64,000 bases of DNA. Source: Streptococcus infantis (GTDB lineage Bacteria; Bacillota; Bacilli; Lactobacillales; Streptococcaceae). This document shows positions 27,813 to 37,297 of the stretch, one piece after another. The DNA lies in assembly GCF_019929665.1 (NCBI RefSeq), contig NZ_JAHZPZ010000002.1, positions 124,001 through 188,000 of the forward strand, written 5' to 3'. The notes under the pieces are model-generated. The model saw only the letters and a program-made list of their open reading frames with translations, made no database searches and had not been told where the DNA came from. Position numbers and translations under genes: made by a program. Each line of letters starts with the position of its first letter. The first letter of the stretch is position 1.

Positions 27813-28550
27813 TCAAACTTTCTGGAGTCCTTGGACGGCATCGTGATTGATGATGATTTGACCGTATTCTTGGAGAACTGAACGGCTGATATCACTATCA
27901 TCAGCAAACTCACGCATGCGAGCCAATAACCAAGCTGGATAAAGACTTGGATGATCTTCTACATCAACCAAGACTGTTAGATAGTATTGGTCGTTCATTT
28001 TGTAAAGTTCTGAAGTCTCCATTTGGTAATCAACGGTTTTCGCAAAAGAAACCAAACTAGTTAAGTCGTCAAAGCGTAGGATGTAGTAGATATAAGGTTC
28101 TCTTTTCCCTTCATCCACCTCAGCAATTTCATCAATCGCTGCTTCTTCCTCTTTTTCAACCTGCTCTAAAGATTGGATAGCTTCAATGTCTTCTTTAGTT
28201 TTCTCTGCCATGGTTTTTTCTAATGTTTTCAAAAACTCATCTGGAGACATTTTTGCTAGTTCATCCATGTCGGGAAGGTCTGCCAAATCCTCAAAATCCA
28301 AATTTTGGTCAATCTTAGACTTGGTTACAAAGACGTCGACCTTATCAGGCTTCGGTGTCACTCGGAAGCTAAGCATACCTGTATCCAAGAAACTGTCTGG
28401 CATCTCTAACTCATCCAGAATGGCGTAGAAGAACTCTTCTGTTTTTTCTTGTGGAACGAGAAAGTCTGCGATTTCCATCCCACGATCCATCAAATCTTCT
28501 AAAGACATCGTGATTTTTAAAGTCGTATCACTGATTTGTTTCATTTTCAT
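27813..28550 (-). CDS. mecA: MecA, ClpC adaptor protein
   Basis: Adaptor that delivers substrates to the ClpCP protease; in pneumococcus it targets the competence sigma factor ComX. About 245 residues. The N-terminal domain begins MKMKQISDTTLKI; an acidic middle (about 130-155) links to the C-terminal ClpC-binding domain with SELYKMNDQYYLTVLVD-like and WLLARMREFADDSDIS segments. The start at 28550 is chosen because GAGG lies upstream and it matches the family start; the upstream reading from 28610 would overlap the promoter. Monocistronic. Confidence 0.95.
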   Translation of the reverse strand: MKMKQISDTTLKITMSLEDLMDRGMEIADFLVPQEKTEEFFYAILDELEMPDSFLDTGMLSFRVTPKPDKVDVFVTKSKIDQNLDFEDLADLPDMDELAKMSPDEFLKTLEKTMAEKTKEDIEAIQSLEQVEKEEEAAIDEIAEVDEGKREPYIYYILRFDDLTSLVSFAKTVDYQMETSELYKMNDQYYLTVLVDVEDHPSLYPAWLLARMREFADDSDISRSVLQEYGQIIINHDAVQGLQKV

Positions 28551-28581
28551 AGTTCGTAACCTCATACTTTCAGTTCTATCT

Positions 28582-28610
28582 ATTATACAAGATTTAAATG
28601 ATTTTATCAA
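28582..28610 (-). promoter_or_regulatory. mecA promoter
   Basis: Minus strand -35 TTGATA (28605-28610), 17 nt, -10 TATAAT (28582-28587), about 32 nt before the chosen mecA start. Confidence 0.8.
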
Positions 28611-28743
28611 AAGAATGGCGTTGGAATGTTCATTGATATCTAGTATAGAACACTAAATTATGATTTAGAATTCTTTATTATCAAAGATAAAACACTTCAC
28701 TATGCAATAGATCTAGTTCGTGCAAAAATCAAACGAAGTTAAC

Positions 28744-28781
28744 AAAACACCTATAAAACTTAAGCTTTATAGGTGTTTTTA
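28744..28781 (-). terminator. Terminator of pce
   Basis: Symmetrical hairpin AACACCTATAAA / TTTATAGGTGTT with a 7-nt loop and T-rich tails on both strands, about 35 nt past the pce stop codon. Confidence 0.85.
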
Positions 28782-28816
28782 TTGTAGAAAAATTTAATTA
28801 AAAATCAGTTAGAAAC

Positions 28817-31372
28817 TTAATTATTTTCTTGGCTCGTTTGTGTCTTAGGTTCAGTAGATTGATTTTTTTCCTCAGACGTAACAGATGAGCTTTCTGTTTG
28901 TTGTGTTCTCTCTACTTCTGTTGTTTCGAAAATGTGCCCCTGACTATTTGCCACAGTTCGTTCCTGAGTTGTTTCCTCGGTTGTAACAGTCGTCCAAATT
29001 CCATCTGCATTGAGCTTGTACCCGTCAGGACTTGTTCCATTTCTTAGGAGAGAACCATTTGTTTGGAAATAGTACCAGTTACCATTCAGTTGTTTCCAAC
29101 CAGTTTCCATGGCACCACTTGCATTGAGGTAATAGCGTGCCCCATTTATCTCTTGAAGGCCTGTTAGCATGATACCTTCTTTATCTAGATAGTACCAAAG
29201 ACCTTTGTCTTTGAACCAACCAGTCTTCATGGCACCACTTCCTGTGAAGTAGTAATAATGGTTATTGAACCATTTCCAACCAGTTTGCATAGCTCCGCTT
29301 GTGTTAAGGTAATAACGGGAATCATCAATCTCTTGAAGGCCTGTTAGCATGATACCTTCTTTATCTAGATAGTACCACGTGTCCTTATCTTTTAACCAGC
29401 CAGTCTTCATCGCTCCACTGCTTGTGAAGTAGTAATAATGGTTATCGAGCCATTTCCAACCTGTCTGCATAGCGCCGCTTGCATTGAGATAATAGCGAGA
29501 ACCATCGATTTCTTGGAATCCTGTTAACATGACACCGTCTTTATCTAGATAATACCAGACGTCCTTATCTTTGAGCCAACCTGTCTTCATGGCTCCACTG
29601 CTTACGAAGTAGTAATAATGGTTATCGAGCCATTTCCAACCTGTCTGCATAGCGCCACTTGCATTGAGATAATAGCGAGAACCATTAATCTCTTGAAGGC
29701 CTGTTAGCATGACACCGTCTTTATCTAGATAATACCAGATATCTTTGTCTTTGACCCAGCCAGTTTTCATATCCCCATCGCTAGTAAAATAGTTCCAATG
29801 ACCATCAAGGAAGACCCAGCCAGTTTTCATGATTCCATAGTTGTCAAAGTAGTAGGTCTTTCCATTAATTTTTTTCAGACCAACTGAAGGAACACCTTCT
29901 CCATCATAATAATACCAGCTTACCCCAATCTTTTGCCAACTAGAAGCCCTTCCTTGAGCCTGTAAGCTACCATTACTTGCAAAGAACATCTTCTTGCCAT
30001 TAAAGACTTGTAAGCCAGTCAGCATTTTACCGTCTTTATCAAAGAGATATTTTTGACCACCAATTTCAGCTAGTTCATTGTATGTTCTAGCACCAGACCA
30101 TGTGATATAGTACCAAGCCCCATCATGTTTAAACCAACCTGATTCCTGCATGCTTCCATCTTTCTTGAGGTAGTACCAGTTTCCATCTATTTTTTCTTTA
30201 GAATCTTTCAGATGAAGCCATCTATCAGCCTGCATTTGACCTTGTCCATTAAAGAAATAGTAGACCCCATTAATTTTTTTCCATCCGATAGCCATTTGAT
30301 TATCAGATAGACGATATTTCCAGTAGCCATCTTCCTTATACCACTTTTCTGATACTGTGGGAATATCAGGGAAAGAATCTGATACATTGGAAAAACCACT
30401 ATCGCTAATATCAAATACTGTCGCATCTTTGGTCTTACTATAAGCCTTGATTGTTTGTATATTTTTTTCTCGGAGCAAATTAGTTGTTGATTGACGATTG
30501 ATATCTAATCCACTTGTTTGAACAACTATGCTCGGTGACAGATTTTCAATAAAGTTAACTGTGTTTGAAATTGTAGCATCAAAATGATGATTCCATTTCA
30601 TCATATCTACTTTACCAATTACAGGACCTAATCTATCTTCAGCACCCTGATCATTATCTAAGTCTCCACCTAGATATATTTTCTTGCCTGCTACATTCAC
30701 TACCGCGACAATTGAGTTAGAGTTATCATCATAGACTCTTTTTAATTTCCCATCAGGACCATACTCATTTTTATAATTGTATAGTTGAATATCCATATTG
30801 CCCAATTTAAAATGACTATCCTTATCAGAAATATCTTGGATAAGAGTTACACCACGTTCTAGAGCTGTTCTCACTGCATTATCATAGTTATAGAGATTAT
30901 CCCACAATCTCCACTGTGTTGTAATACGTTCGTCTGAATATTTTTTGAGATAAAATCTGTCAACAGGGTAGCGTTTTAAAACTTCATCTGCAGTACCAAT
31001 ATGATCACTATGAACATGGGTTCCTAAAACAAAATCTAATTTTTTAACACCAACTTGTTTTAAATGTCGGAAAAGTCTGTCCTCTATTGTGTCTTCATTC
31101 TCCCTACTAATTCCCCAACGGTCTGGATAGAGTAGATTACTTCCATCTGGAAAATCATAGTCTTCACCCACATCAATTAAACCAAAATGTCCATTGCTTT
31201 CTAAGAGAATAGCATCACTTCCTGACTTTGATTTCAAATTAATAAAATGAATCTTATTACCTCCACCAGTAGAAATAGTATCAGCAAAAACAGGTTTTGA
31301 TAAAGTTAGTATCACTAAGGTATATAGAAAACAACTGTATAATACTAGACTGTTTATTTTTAAATTATTCAT
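28817..31372 (-). CDS. pce: Pce/CbpE-like choline-binding phosphorylcholine esterase, enlarged
   Basis: Surface enzyme predicted to remove phosphorylcholine from teichoic acid ends. 851 residues. Signal peptide (1-30, VFA-DT); metallo-beta-lactamase domain (about 40-335) with zinc motif H119-V-H121-S-D123-H124 and further metal ligands in YLGGDLDND and KWNHHFD; then some twenty choline-binding repeats (about 345-795) organised in a 60-residue superperiod; and a Thr/Glu/Gln-rich tail of about 55 residues. Pneumococcal Pce is 627 residues as I recall, so the binding region is much longer here. Lies 72 nt behind licD2 on the same strand. No convincing own promoter: a TATAAT is only 4 nt from the ATG, too close for a normal leader. 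Confidence 0.9.
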   Translation of the reverse strand: MNNLKINSLVLYSCFLYTLVILTLSKPVFADTISTGGGNKIHFINLKSKSGSDAILLESNGHFGLIDVGEDYDFPDGSNLLYPDRWGISRENEDTIEDRLFRHLKQVGVKKLDFVLGTHVHSDHIGTADEVLKRYPVDRFYLKKYSDERITTQWRLWDNLYNYDNAVRTALERGVTLIQDISDKDSHFKLGNMDIQLYNYKNEYGPDGKLKRVYDDNSNSIVAVVNVAGKKIYLGGDLDNDQGAEDRLGPVIGKVDMMKWNHHFDATISNTVNFIENLSPSIVVQTSGLDINRQSTTNLLREKNIQTIKAYSKTKDATVFDISDSGFSNVSDSFPDIPTVSEKWYKEDGYWKYRLSDNQMAIGWKKINGVYYFFNGQGQMQADRWLHLKDSKEKIDGNWYYLKKDGSMQESGWFKHDGAWYYITWSGARTYNELAEIGGQKYLFDKDGKMLTGLQVFNGKKMFFASNGSLQAQGRASSWQKIGVSWYYYDGEGVPSVGLKKINGKTYYFDNYGIMKTGWVFLDGHWNYFTSDGDMKTGWVKDKDIWYYLDKDGVMLTGLQEINGSRYYLNASGAMQTGWKWLDNHYYYFVSSGAMKTGWLKDKDVWYYLDKDGVMLTGFQEIDGSRYYLNASGAMQTGWKWLDNHYYYFTSSGAMKTGWLKDKDTWYYLDKEGIMLTGLQEIDDSRYYLNTSGAMQTGWKWFNNHYYYFTGSGAMKTGWFKDKGLWYYLDKEGIMLTGLQEINGARYYLNASGAMETGWKQLNGNWYYFQTNGSLLRNGTSPDGYKLNADGIWTTVTTEETTQERTVANSQGHIFETTEVERTQQTESSSVTSEEKNQSTEPKTQTSQENN
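29110..29830 (-). repeat. 180-bp tandem repeats in the pce choline-binding region
   Basis: Four consecutive units of 180 bp (60 residues, three choline-binding repeats each), recognisable by the recurring segment coding for DKDGVMLTG near 29165, 29345, 29525 and 29705. High DNA identity between units suggests recent amplification. Confidence 0.85.
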
Positions 31373-31443
31373 ATAAATTATACTTCTCTTTATTTAATTG
31401 AACATTCTGTTAACTTTTCTATTTATAAAAGTTTAGGCAATGA

Positions 31444-32250
31444 TTATTTTCGATAAGCTTTTATACCATGGCTGTACCATTCCTGCATTTCTTTTGATGG
31501 CGGAGTCATATAATCACCATACATCTGTGTTAGAAAGGCATCATAGTTTTTAGGAATTGGCATCATTCTTCCTTCAAACTCTGTTAAAATTAATTCTTTA
31601 TAAGTATCTATTGGAAAAACACCTTTCATTCCTTCTTTGTCAACTCCAACAGCTCCTTCATAAGCAGGATTTTCTGTCACACTATTTTTAACTAATTGAT
31701 CTATTTTCTTATAGAAATATCTCGGATTAACAAGCCTAAGAGGATACCATGTACACAAACGGAGGAAGTCTTTTAATTTGCTATCTCCATGAACAGCACG
31801 TTCTTTTTTGATATAGGCAAGCTGACGCAAGGCAACATATTTATAGCTCTTGTCAACGATACTCAAATCTGAAAATTGATCAATCGGAAAAACATCAATG
31901 AACAAACTTGTATCATGACGCTTGTATTTTACGTTATCTTCAATAACTGTTGTTGTATCTAAAACAGCTGCAAAATTATGGAAATACCATGAAGAAGTAT
32001 CGTAGGAAAGGACTCGATATACAGGATGTTGGTCTTCCTCAATCGCTTTTAATAGACGCTCATAGTCTTTTCTATACAGTGAAATATCGATATCATCATC
32101 CCAAGGAATCATTCCCTTATGACGAACAGCTCCCAACATGGTTCCATAGCTAAGGAAATAAGGAATGTCATTTTTTTTACAAATTTCATCAACATAGTCC
32201 AAAATACCTAGTTGAATTTCTTTAATCTCATTTTTTTCTAAGTACTGCAT
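31444..32250 (-). CDS. licD2: LicD2-like phosphorylcholine transferase
   Basis: LicD-family nucleotidyltransferase-fold enzyme predicted to transfer phosphorylcholine from CDP-choline to a GalNAc residue of the teichoic acid repeat precursor in the cytoplasm. 268 residues. Family motif [16 protein letters not shown] around residues 46-61, and a conserved PSKEMQEWYSHG end. Directly abuts licD1: the licD1 stop and the licD2 start are adjacent, with GAGG inside the licD1 end. Assignment as LicD2 rather than LicD1 rests on gene order tacF-licD1-licD2 and length. Confidence 0.87.
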   Translation of the reverse strand: MQYLEKNEIKEIQLGILDYVDEICKKNDIPYFLSYGTMLGAVRHKGMIPWDDDIDISLYRKDYERLLKAIEEDQHPVYRVLSYDTSSWYFHNFAAVLDTTTVIEDNVKYKRHDTSLFIDVFPIDQFSDLSIVDKSYKYVALRQLAYIKKERAVHGDSKLKDFLRLCTWYPLRLVNPRYFYKKIDQLVKNSVTENPAYEGAVGVDKEGMKGVFPIDTYKELILTEFEGRMMPIPKNYDAFLTQMYGDYMTPPSKEMQEWYSHGIKAYRK

Positions 32251-33054
32251 TTAATCCTCCAATTTATAGGCTTCAAATTCGTGACTATAAAACTGTTTTT
32301 CTTTTGGTGGGAGAGTCATATATTCACCATAATACTGCTTCAAAATAGCATCGTATTGTTTCGGTGCTGAAAGCAATAAATGTTCAAAAGGAACTTCAAT
32401 CAAATCTTCAAATACTTCTTTGGCAAAGACTTCTTTTTCCTTAAATTTGGAAGGAATAAAAGCGATATATTTACCATCTTTTACCCTATACTTTTGAATT
32501 TGCTGTTCAATTTGACTCGCGAAATAACGTGGAGAAATAGGACGAAGGATAAACCAGAAGAAGGAACGAATCAAGTCTTTTAACTTACTATCTCCATAAA
32601 CAATATTCTTATGCTTACTAAAGGATAATAATTTAAAACTTTCCAACTTATAGCAAACATCGATAACTTTAGGATTGTTGAAAGAATCCATTGGAAAAAT
32701 ATCAATGAAAATTCCAGAATCATACGTCTTAGTATTTCGTGTATCCACTATCTTTGTTGTTGAATCTACAACCTTAATAAAATTATTATAATAGCGATCA
32801 TCAGTTTCTAAGGCTAAAATCTTATATTTCGATTGTTCTTTAGTGAATAACTGGATAAAACGTTCGTAGTTTTCACGTGTCATAGAGAGGTCTATATCAT
32901 CATCCCAGGGGATAAAACCCTTGTGACGAATAGCTCCAATCAGGGTGCCATAATTGATAAAATAATCAATATCATACTTTTTACAAAACGAGTCAATAAA
33001 AGCTAAAATATCGAGTTCAATTTGTTTAGCCTCTTCTATACTTAATCTTCTCAT
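32251..33054 (-). CDS. licD1: LicD1-like phosphorylcholine transferase
   Basis: 267 residues, paralogue of the next gene. LicD motif [21 protein letters not shown] and the C-terminal [18 protein letters not shown]. Predicted to add the second phosphorylcholine to the repeat unit. AGGAGG ribosome site; 10 nt behind tacF. The CDP-choline-making genes (licA, licB, licC, tarI, tarJ) which adjoin this set in pneumococcus are not in this window. Confidence 0.87.
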   Translation of the reverse strand: MRRLSIEEAKQIELDILAFIDSFCKKYDIDYFINYGTLIGAIRHKGFIPWDDDIDLSMTRENYERFIQLFTKEQSKYKILALETDDRYYNNFIKVVDSTTKIVDTRNTKTYDSGIFIDIFPMDSFNNPKVIDVCYKLESFKLLSFSKHKNIVYGDSKLKDLIRSFFWFILRPISPRYFASQIEQQIQKYRVKDGKYIAFIPSKFKEKEVFAKEVFEDLIEVPFEHLLLSAPKQYDAILKQYYGEYMTLPPKEKQFYSHEFEAYKLED

Positions 33055-33063
33055 CTATTCCTC

Positions 33064-34551
33064 CTAAGATTTTTTAATACGTTTTTTGAGCGAGATGACA
33101 TGACCTAAAAATTCATAAAAGATACTATCTTTGGTCCAAACGAGTAAAGCAATATAGCTAAGAGCTGATAAGGCCATGATGATCACCATATTGATTAAGA
33201 AAGGTAGGTTGATAACCATCTTGACCGGATAAACAACATTAACTAAAAAATAGATTGGGACAAATGTCAATGCGAAAAGAGAATAACGCACCGTATATTT
33301 GAAGATATGTCCTAGATTAATGAGCTTGGTCTTATGAATAAAGATAACGTAAAGTATTAGGAGAAAACTTTCCGATAACATCGTCGTAATCAAATAATAC
33401 TCCGGTGTAATAATGTTATTAAAGTAGAGGAGACTATCAAGAACTAGGTTTAGTCCACCTGCAAATAAGGTATAAACTGTAATTCTTTTTTCAAATCCAT
33501 TTGTAAAGAGAATTTGAGAGCCTAAAATAGTATCTAGGGCAAGAATAATGGTACGAAAAGCAAAGAGGGATGTCAATATGCCACCACCAATATACTTCTC
33601 ACTACCATACAAAAGGATTGCATTTGGCCCTAAAATCATCAACCCAAAACTAAGTGGAATGATGAAGAAGTTGAAAATGCGACTTCCTCGATTCACCAAA
33701 TTTACATACTCTTCTTTTTTTCCAATACCTAGATAGTAGCTCAAGCGAGGAACACTGACTCCAATCGCACCTGTAACAACACCTGCGATAACCGTTACAA
33801 TCCGTTGTGCCATCGTATAATAACTGACATTTACATCAACTCCGGTTTTTACCAAAAAGAGACGATCAAGGAAGGTGAATAACATATTGGCATTGGCAAA
33901 GATTAGCATGGCTGTCAAAGGAAGAAAGAGAGGTTTAAATTCCCCCAAAGAAACCTTTACAAACTGGATATCTCTTTTTATCCAAAAATAACTAATGAGG
34001 TAATTGATCAGAGTTGAAAGACTCATAATCAGTGTATAGATAACAATATCATGCTCATTTTTTACAAACACAAAGATGGATACCAACATGAGAATGCGGA
34101 TGAATGCTGTTTTATAAAATAAAAAACTATAATTCTCAAGCGCTTCATTCACCCATTCGATTGAGAATATTTGTGCAATGAGTTGAACCCCCATTACCAA
34201 AAAAATCTTTTGTATGACAGGATTACTATTAAAGAATAAAGGATATGATAAAAGATAGACGGCACTTGTAATAATCGTACAAGCTACACACAAATAAAAA
34301 AGACTTGAAAAGACTTTATTTAATTCCTTCTTATTATCTTTTACATTACTAATAGCTCGAAGGCCGTAATTATAGACTCCATAGGTTGCAAAGGGTAAGA
34401 AAAAAGACAGGATGGTATCAACAGAGTTGAAATAACCATAGTCTGTTCGATCTAGAACACGCGCAACATAAGTACCCGTCAAAATTGGGAAAATAATATT
34501 TAAAACACGAATACCCATATAAGCCAGGGCATTTAATTTTATACTTTTCAT
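33064..34551 (-). CDS. tacF: TacF-like teichoic acid repeat-unit flippase
   Basis: MOP/Wzx-type polytopic membrane protein, 495 residues, 14 predicted membrane segments. Predicted to carry undecaprenyl-linked teichoic acid repeats across the membrane; pneumococcal TacF sets the choline dependence of growth. N-terminus with MGIRVLNIIFPILTGTYVAR and the DRTDYGYFN loop is what I remember of TacF. First gene of tacF-licD1-licD2, with GAGGT ribosome site and extended -10 upstream. A capsule repeat flippase is the main alternative, but the neighbours favour TacF. Confidence 0.85.
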   Translation of the reverse strand: MKSIKLNALAYMGIRVLNIIFPILTGTYVARVLDRTDYGYFNSVDTILSFFLPFATYGVYNYGLRAISNVKDNKKELNKVFSSLFYLCVACTIITSAVYLLSYPLFFNSNPVIQKIFLVMGVQLIAQIFSIEWVNEALENYSFLFYKTAFIRILMLVSIFVFVKNEHDIVIYTLIMSLSTLINYLISYFWIKRDIQFVKVSLGEFKPLFLPLTAMLIFANANMLFTFLDRLFLVKTGVDVNVSYYTMAQRIVTVIAGVVTGAIGVSVPRLSYYLGIGKKEEYVNLVNRGSRIFNFFIIPLSFGLMILGPNAILLYGSEKYIGGGILTSLFAFRTIILALDTILGSQILFTNGFEKRITVYTLFAGGLNLVLDSLLYFNNIITPEYYLITTMLSESFLLILYVIFIHKTKLINLGHIFKYTVRYSLFALTFVPIYFLVNVVYPVKMVINLPFLINMVIIMALSALSYIALLVWTKDSIFYEFLGHVISLKKRIKKS

Positions 34552-34571
34552 TCAATTTACCTCGTTGATTT

Positions 34572-34580
34572 ATTATATCA
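34572..34580 (-). promoter_or_regulatory. tacF-licD1-licD2 promoter (extended -10)
   Basis: Minus strand TGATATAAT about 20 nt before the tacF start; no clear -35. The segment 34581-34718 upstream shows no gene. Confidence 0.55.
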
Positions 34581-34718
34581 TAAAGTTAGTTAAAAAACCT
34601 ATTTGGCTGGGAAATCTGTTCCTCAAGCCATGTTTGTCCTCCCTGACGAAATCTTATCCAAATCCTCTAGGAAGACTTTTCTACATCATTCTGTCAAATC
34701 TGAATTTTTCCCAAAGAC

Positions 34719-34745
34719 AAAGGAGGACTATTCTAGTCCTCCTTT
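34719..34745 (-). terminator. Terminator of the licD3-to-Wzz-like operon
   Basis: Perfect 12-bp stem AAAGGAGGACTA / TAGTCCTCCTTT with a 3-nt loop, 40 nt past the stop codon of the Wzz-like gene. The T tract is short (TTTGTCTTT on the minus strand). It separates this unit from tacF. Confidence 0.75.
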
Positions 34746-34784
34746 GCCTTGGATGATTTTTAATTCTTTATGTATATCAAATCA

Positions 34785-35822
34785 TTAGAGCGCAAAAGAA
34801 ATCACACCTAAAACTGAACGATTTAGATTTCTCACTTCTTGCATACTTTCTTCAAATTTTTTATATCGAGTGACACCATATTCTTCTACGAATAAAATAT
34901 TCTCAAATGCTAAAAGATCCTTGATATTTTTCAAATTGACAAACTGAACTCCTTCAAGATTCAGTTTGTATTCTGCTTGTAATTTATTCAAAATACGATT
35001 ATCTGAACTTACGATTGCTAGGGGTTGACCTTGACACTTGTAACTCAATAGTTCAGAAAGATTTTCAACAGTGGTAATAGTTGAAACCAAGTCTACTTGA
35101 TAAGTTGAAAAATCACCTGCACGATTAATAGTTGGATTGAAAAGATATACTAGAACATTTGCCAAGATAACCAAGATGACACAGAGAATACCAATAATCA
35201 CTAAGCGTAAGATAAGATTTTTCAAGTTAAAGCCAAGAGCAACTTCTCCATTCGGAGTCAATTCTTTAGAGTTAACTGTTTCAAGTTTTTCAATCTTAAC
35301 GTCTGTATAGATAGACTTGAATTTGTCAATCAATGAATCAAACTTGCTTTCAAGGAAATCATTCACTTCCTTACTTGGAGTTAAAATTTTAACAGTTACA
35401 CCTGCATCATCAATCAATGGGTTAATCGTTAATTTTTTTGTCCAATAGTCACTTGCAGAATTCTTCAATGCTGTTTCTGTAGTATCTAAATCTTTTGCAA
35501 TTTCTTTCATCTTATCAGAATCAACATCATTGAAAAGAAAGGCGCCATTGAGATTACCATCAATTAGTTTTGCATAGAAGTCACTATAGCCACCAACTTG
35601 ATGATTCAAAATTGTTTTTGATGATGTTTCTGGAGCAGTTATCTTATAGGTGATATAAGTAGAATAACTAGTAGAATCTTTGACTGTATTTTTATTTTTT
35701 ACAGCTTTTAAAGTAAATGGTACAGCTATGAGAGCAAATAAGGCTAGTAAAGCTAGCAAATTCACTTTACGTTTTTTATAAAGATTTGCGAACAAATCAG
35801 CTACAGAATAATGTTCAAACAT
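34785..35822 (-). CDS. Wzz-like membrane protein with degenerate BY-kinase-like domain
   Basis: 345 residues. Two membrane helices (about 18-38 and 203-229) enclose an extracytoplasmic region of about 160 residues, the topology of polysaccharide co-polymerases (Wzz, CapA/CpsC). After the second helix comes a cytoplasmic domain (about 230-345) with alternating beta/alpha pattern: PLAIVSSDNRILNKL, LLAFENILFVEEYGVTR and SVLGVISFAL look like the Rossmann strands of CpsD/Wzc tyrosine kinases, but no Walker A or B motif and no tyrosine cluster is present. Last gene of the licD3-GT-GT-polymerase unit; its start overlaps the polymerase gene by 8 nt. Predicted to influence chain length of the teichoic acid. 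Fold call is by eye. Confidence 0.6.
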   Translation of the reverse strand: MFEHYSVADLFANLYKKRKVNLLALLALFALIAVPFTLKAVKNKNTVKDSTSYSTYITYKITAPETSSKTILNHQVGGYSDFYAKLIDGNLNGAFLFNDVDSDKMKEIAKDLDTTETALKNSASDYWTKKLTINPLIDDAGVTVKILTPSKEVNDFLESKFDSLIDKFKSIYTDVKIEKLETVNSKELTPNGEVALGFNLKNLILRLVIIGILCVILVILANVLVYLFNPTINRAGDFSTYQVDLVSTITTVENLSELLSYKCQGQPLAIVSSDNRILNKLQAEYKLNLEGVQFVNLKNIKDLLAFENILFVEEYGVTRYKKFEESMQEVRNLNRSVLGVISFAL

Positions 35823-37281
35823 GTATTTCCCCTTTTTTGATTAAGTGATGATTTTCTTTTGTAAGCATTTTTGCCACGAAAATGATAATAAGAACAATTC
35901 CCCAGAATTGCATTGTAAAAAGATTAAAGAAACTCTCTGAAAAGCTACTTCTAGGCATAAAGAATAAATTATTCAAGATTAGCAAAGATAATGCAAATAA
36001 GATTGTTCTTGAGCGATATGCCACTTGCAACATAGCTATAAAGAGCATACCAAGTAAGATACTTAGTAGAAATAGTCCCAACATACCATAATCAGTATAC
36101 AATTCCATGATATAACTACTTCCAATACCATGGCCTCTTAGATATTCTTTGTTTAGAACGAGATAGGACAGATTGTGGGCATAACTATTACTATCAATCG
36201 CTAGTTCAATACTATTTGTCGTATGTTCAAATGGTTTGGCACCAAATATGATTCCGATACTACCTCTCGCAAAATAGTCAACAACCGGACCAAAAGTGAA
36301 ATTTCGGAAGTCTCTATAAGGAAGACTACTATTGTACAGGAATCCTCTCGCTAAAACTCCAAAACTAGTTCCTTGTTTATAAATGAAATCGAGTAATAAA
36401 TCAAAAACTCCACTATGGGACACTTGAGCATTATCACGAACATAGTTTAATGCTCCCATCGCAAGCATGAGAACAGGTGTTCCAAGATAAATAGCCATTT
36501 TTTCTTTGAAACCGATCCATTTACCTTTCTCCGTTTGTTCACGCATAAAGTAGTAAACAAAGGCAAAAATCAAACTTAGAATAAAGGGATTTCTAGTACC
36601 AATTACTAAGTGAATCAAGTTAGCCACGATATAGGCAACTAAAACCATTGTCGCATGTGACTTTTTAGGTTTAGTTGCTAAGTAAACACACATGGCATAA
36701 ACCGTGAAAGTCGATAAGATATAGGTAAAGTAGGGCAATTGGCTTTCAAAATTTGCATAATAATTGTAATAAGAAGTTTGCAAACGGTATAGCAAGCGCT
36801 CAAATAGTCTAAGAAAATAAAATGGATAGGTGAGTAAAAATACACTCAATGAAACAAAACGTAATTTTTTTATATAATTGATATTAACTGTTTTTTCTAC
36901 TTTTACAGGAGCCTTGCTTTTTCGAGCAAGATAATAATTCGCTATAAAGCTACCTATAGTCAATCCTAAGATAGAAACAATAACAACTAGGAAAGCAAAT
37001 CGATAAGCAATTGGTTGATAGGTGTCTAGCGCTCCATCTCTAAAATAATCAATGGTGGGTCTGGATACCAAAAATATAAAAATTGTGATAAAGAATATAA
37101 AGTGAATCAAATAGTATTTGATATTATTCCAGCAAAGTAGCAGACTGCTAATTAAGAGCAAAAGCAAAGTTGTCAGAAGTCCTACGTTGTTACTGGTAAA
37201 CAAATAAGTGATTCCGCTTATTATGGTTACGATATAGCTTAGAATCGTAACCGTTAGAAACATTCGTTTGCCATCAACCAT
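35815..37281 (-). CDS. tarP: TarP-like teichoic acid repeat-unit polymerase
   Basis: Polytopic membrane protein of 488 residues with about 11 to 12 hydrophobic segments and a large external loop (about 290-370), the pattern of O-antigen polymerases (Wzy type). It contains the IGTRNPFILSLIFAF segment commonly seen in such polymerases. The start at 37281 is supported by GGAGG 7 nt upstream; the longer reading from 37323 would overlap the preceding gene. Placed between teichoic acid glycosyltransferases and a Wzz-like gene. Name by analogy with the candidate polymerase of the pneumococcal lic3 region. Confidence 0.75.
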   Translation of the reverse strand: MVDGKRMFLTVTILSYIVTIISGITYLFTSNNVGLLTTLLLLLISSLLLCWNNIKYYLIHFIFFITIFIFLVSRPTIDYFRDGALDTYQPIAYRFAFLVVIVSILGLTIGSFIANYYLARKSKAPVKVEKTVNINYIKKLRFVSLSVFLLTYPFYFLRLFERLLYRLQTSYYNYYANFESQLPYFTYILSTFTVYAMCVYLATKPKKSHATMVLVAYIVANLIHLVIGTRNPFILSLIFAFVYYFMREQTEKGKWIGFKEKMAIYLGTPVLMLAMGALNYVRDNAQVSHSGVFDLLLDFIYKQGTSFGVLARGFLYNSSLPYRDFRNFTFGPVVDYFARGSIGIIFGAKPFEHTTNSIELAIDSNSYAHNLSYLVLNKEYLRGHGIGSSYIMELYTDYGMLGLFLLSILLGMLFIAMLQVAYRSRTILFALSLLILNNLFFMPRSSFSESFFNLFTMQFWGIVLIIIFVAKMLTKENHHLIKKGEIHV

Positions 37282-37297
37282 CTCAGGCCCTCCTTTT

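Noticed and set aside
28817-31372. Frameshift or gene fusion as an explanation of the long pce gene
   Set aside because: The frame is continuous, and the extra length is accounted for by in-frame 180-bp repeats and the tail.
31376-31382. TATAAT immediately before pce as its promoter
   Set aside because: It is only 4 nt from the ATG, too close for a transcript including the start codon, and has no good -35 at the right distance.
34565-34788. Two overlapping plus-strand frames in the gap between tacF and the Wzz-like gene
   Set aside because: No ribosome site, and they cross the terminator hairpin and the tacF promoter.
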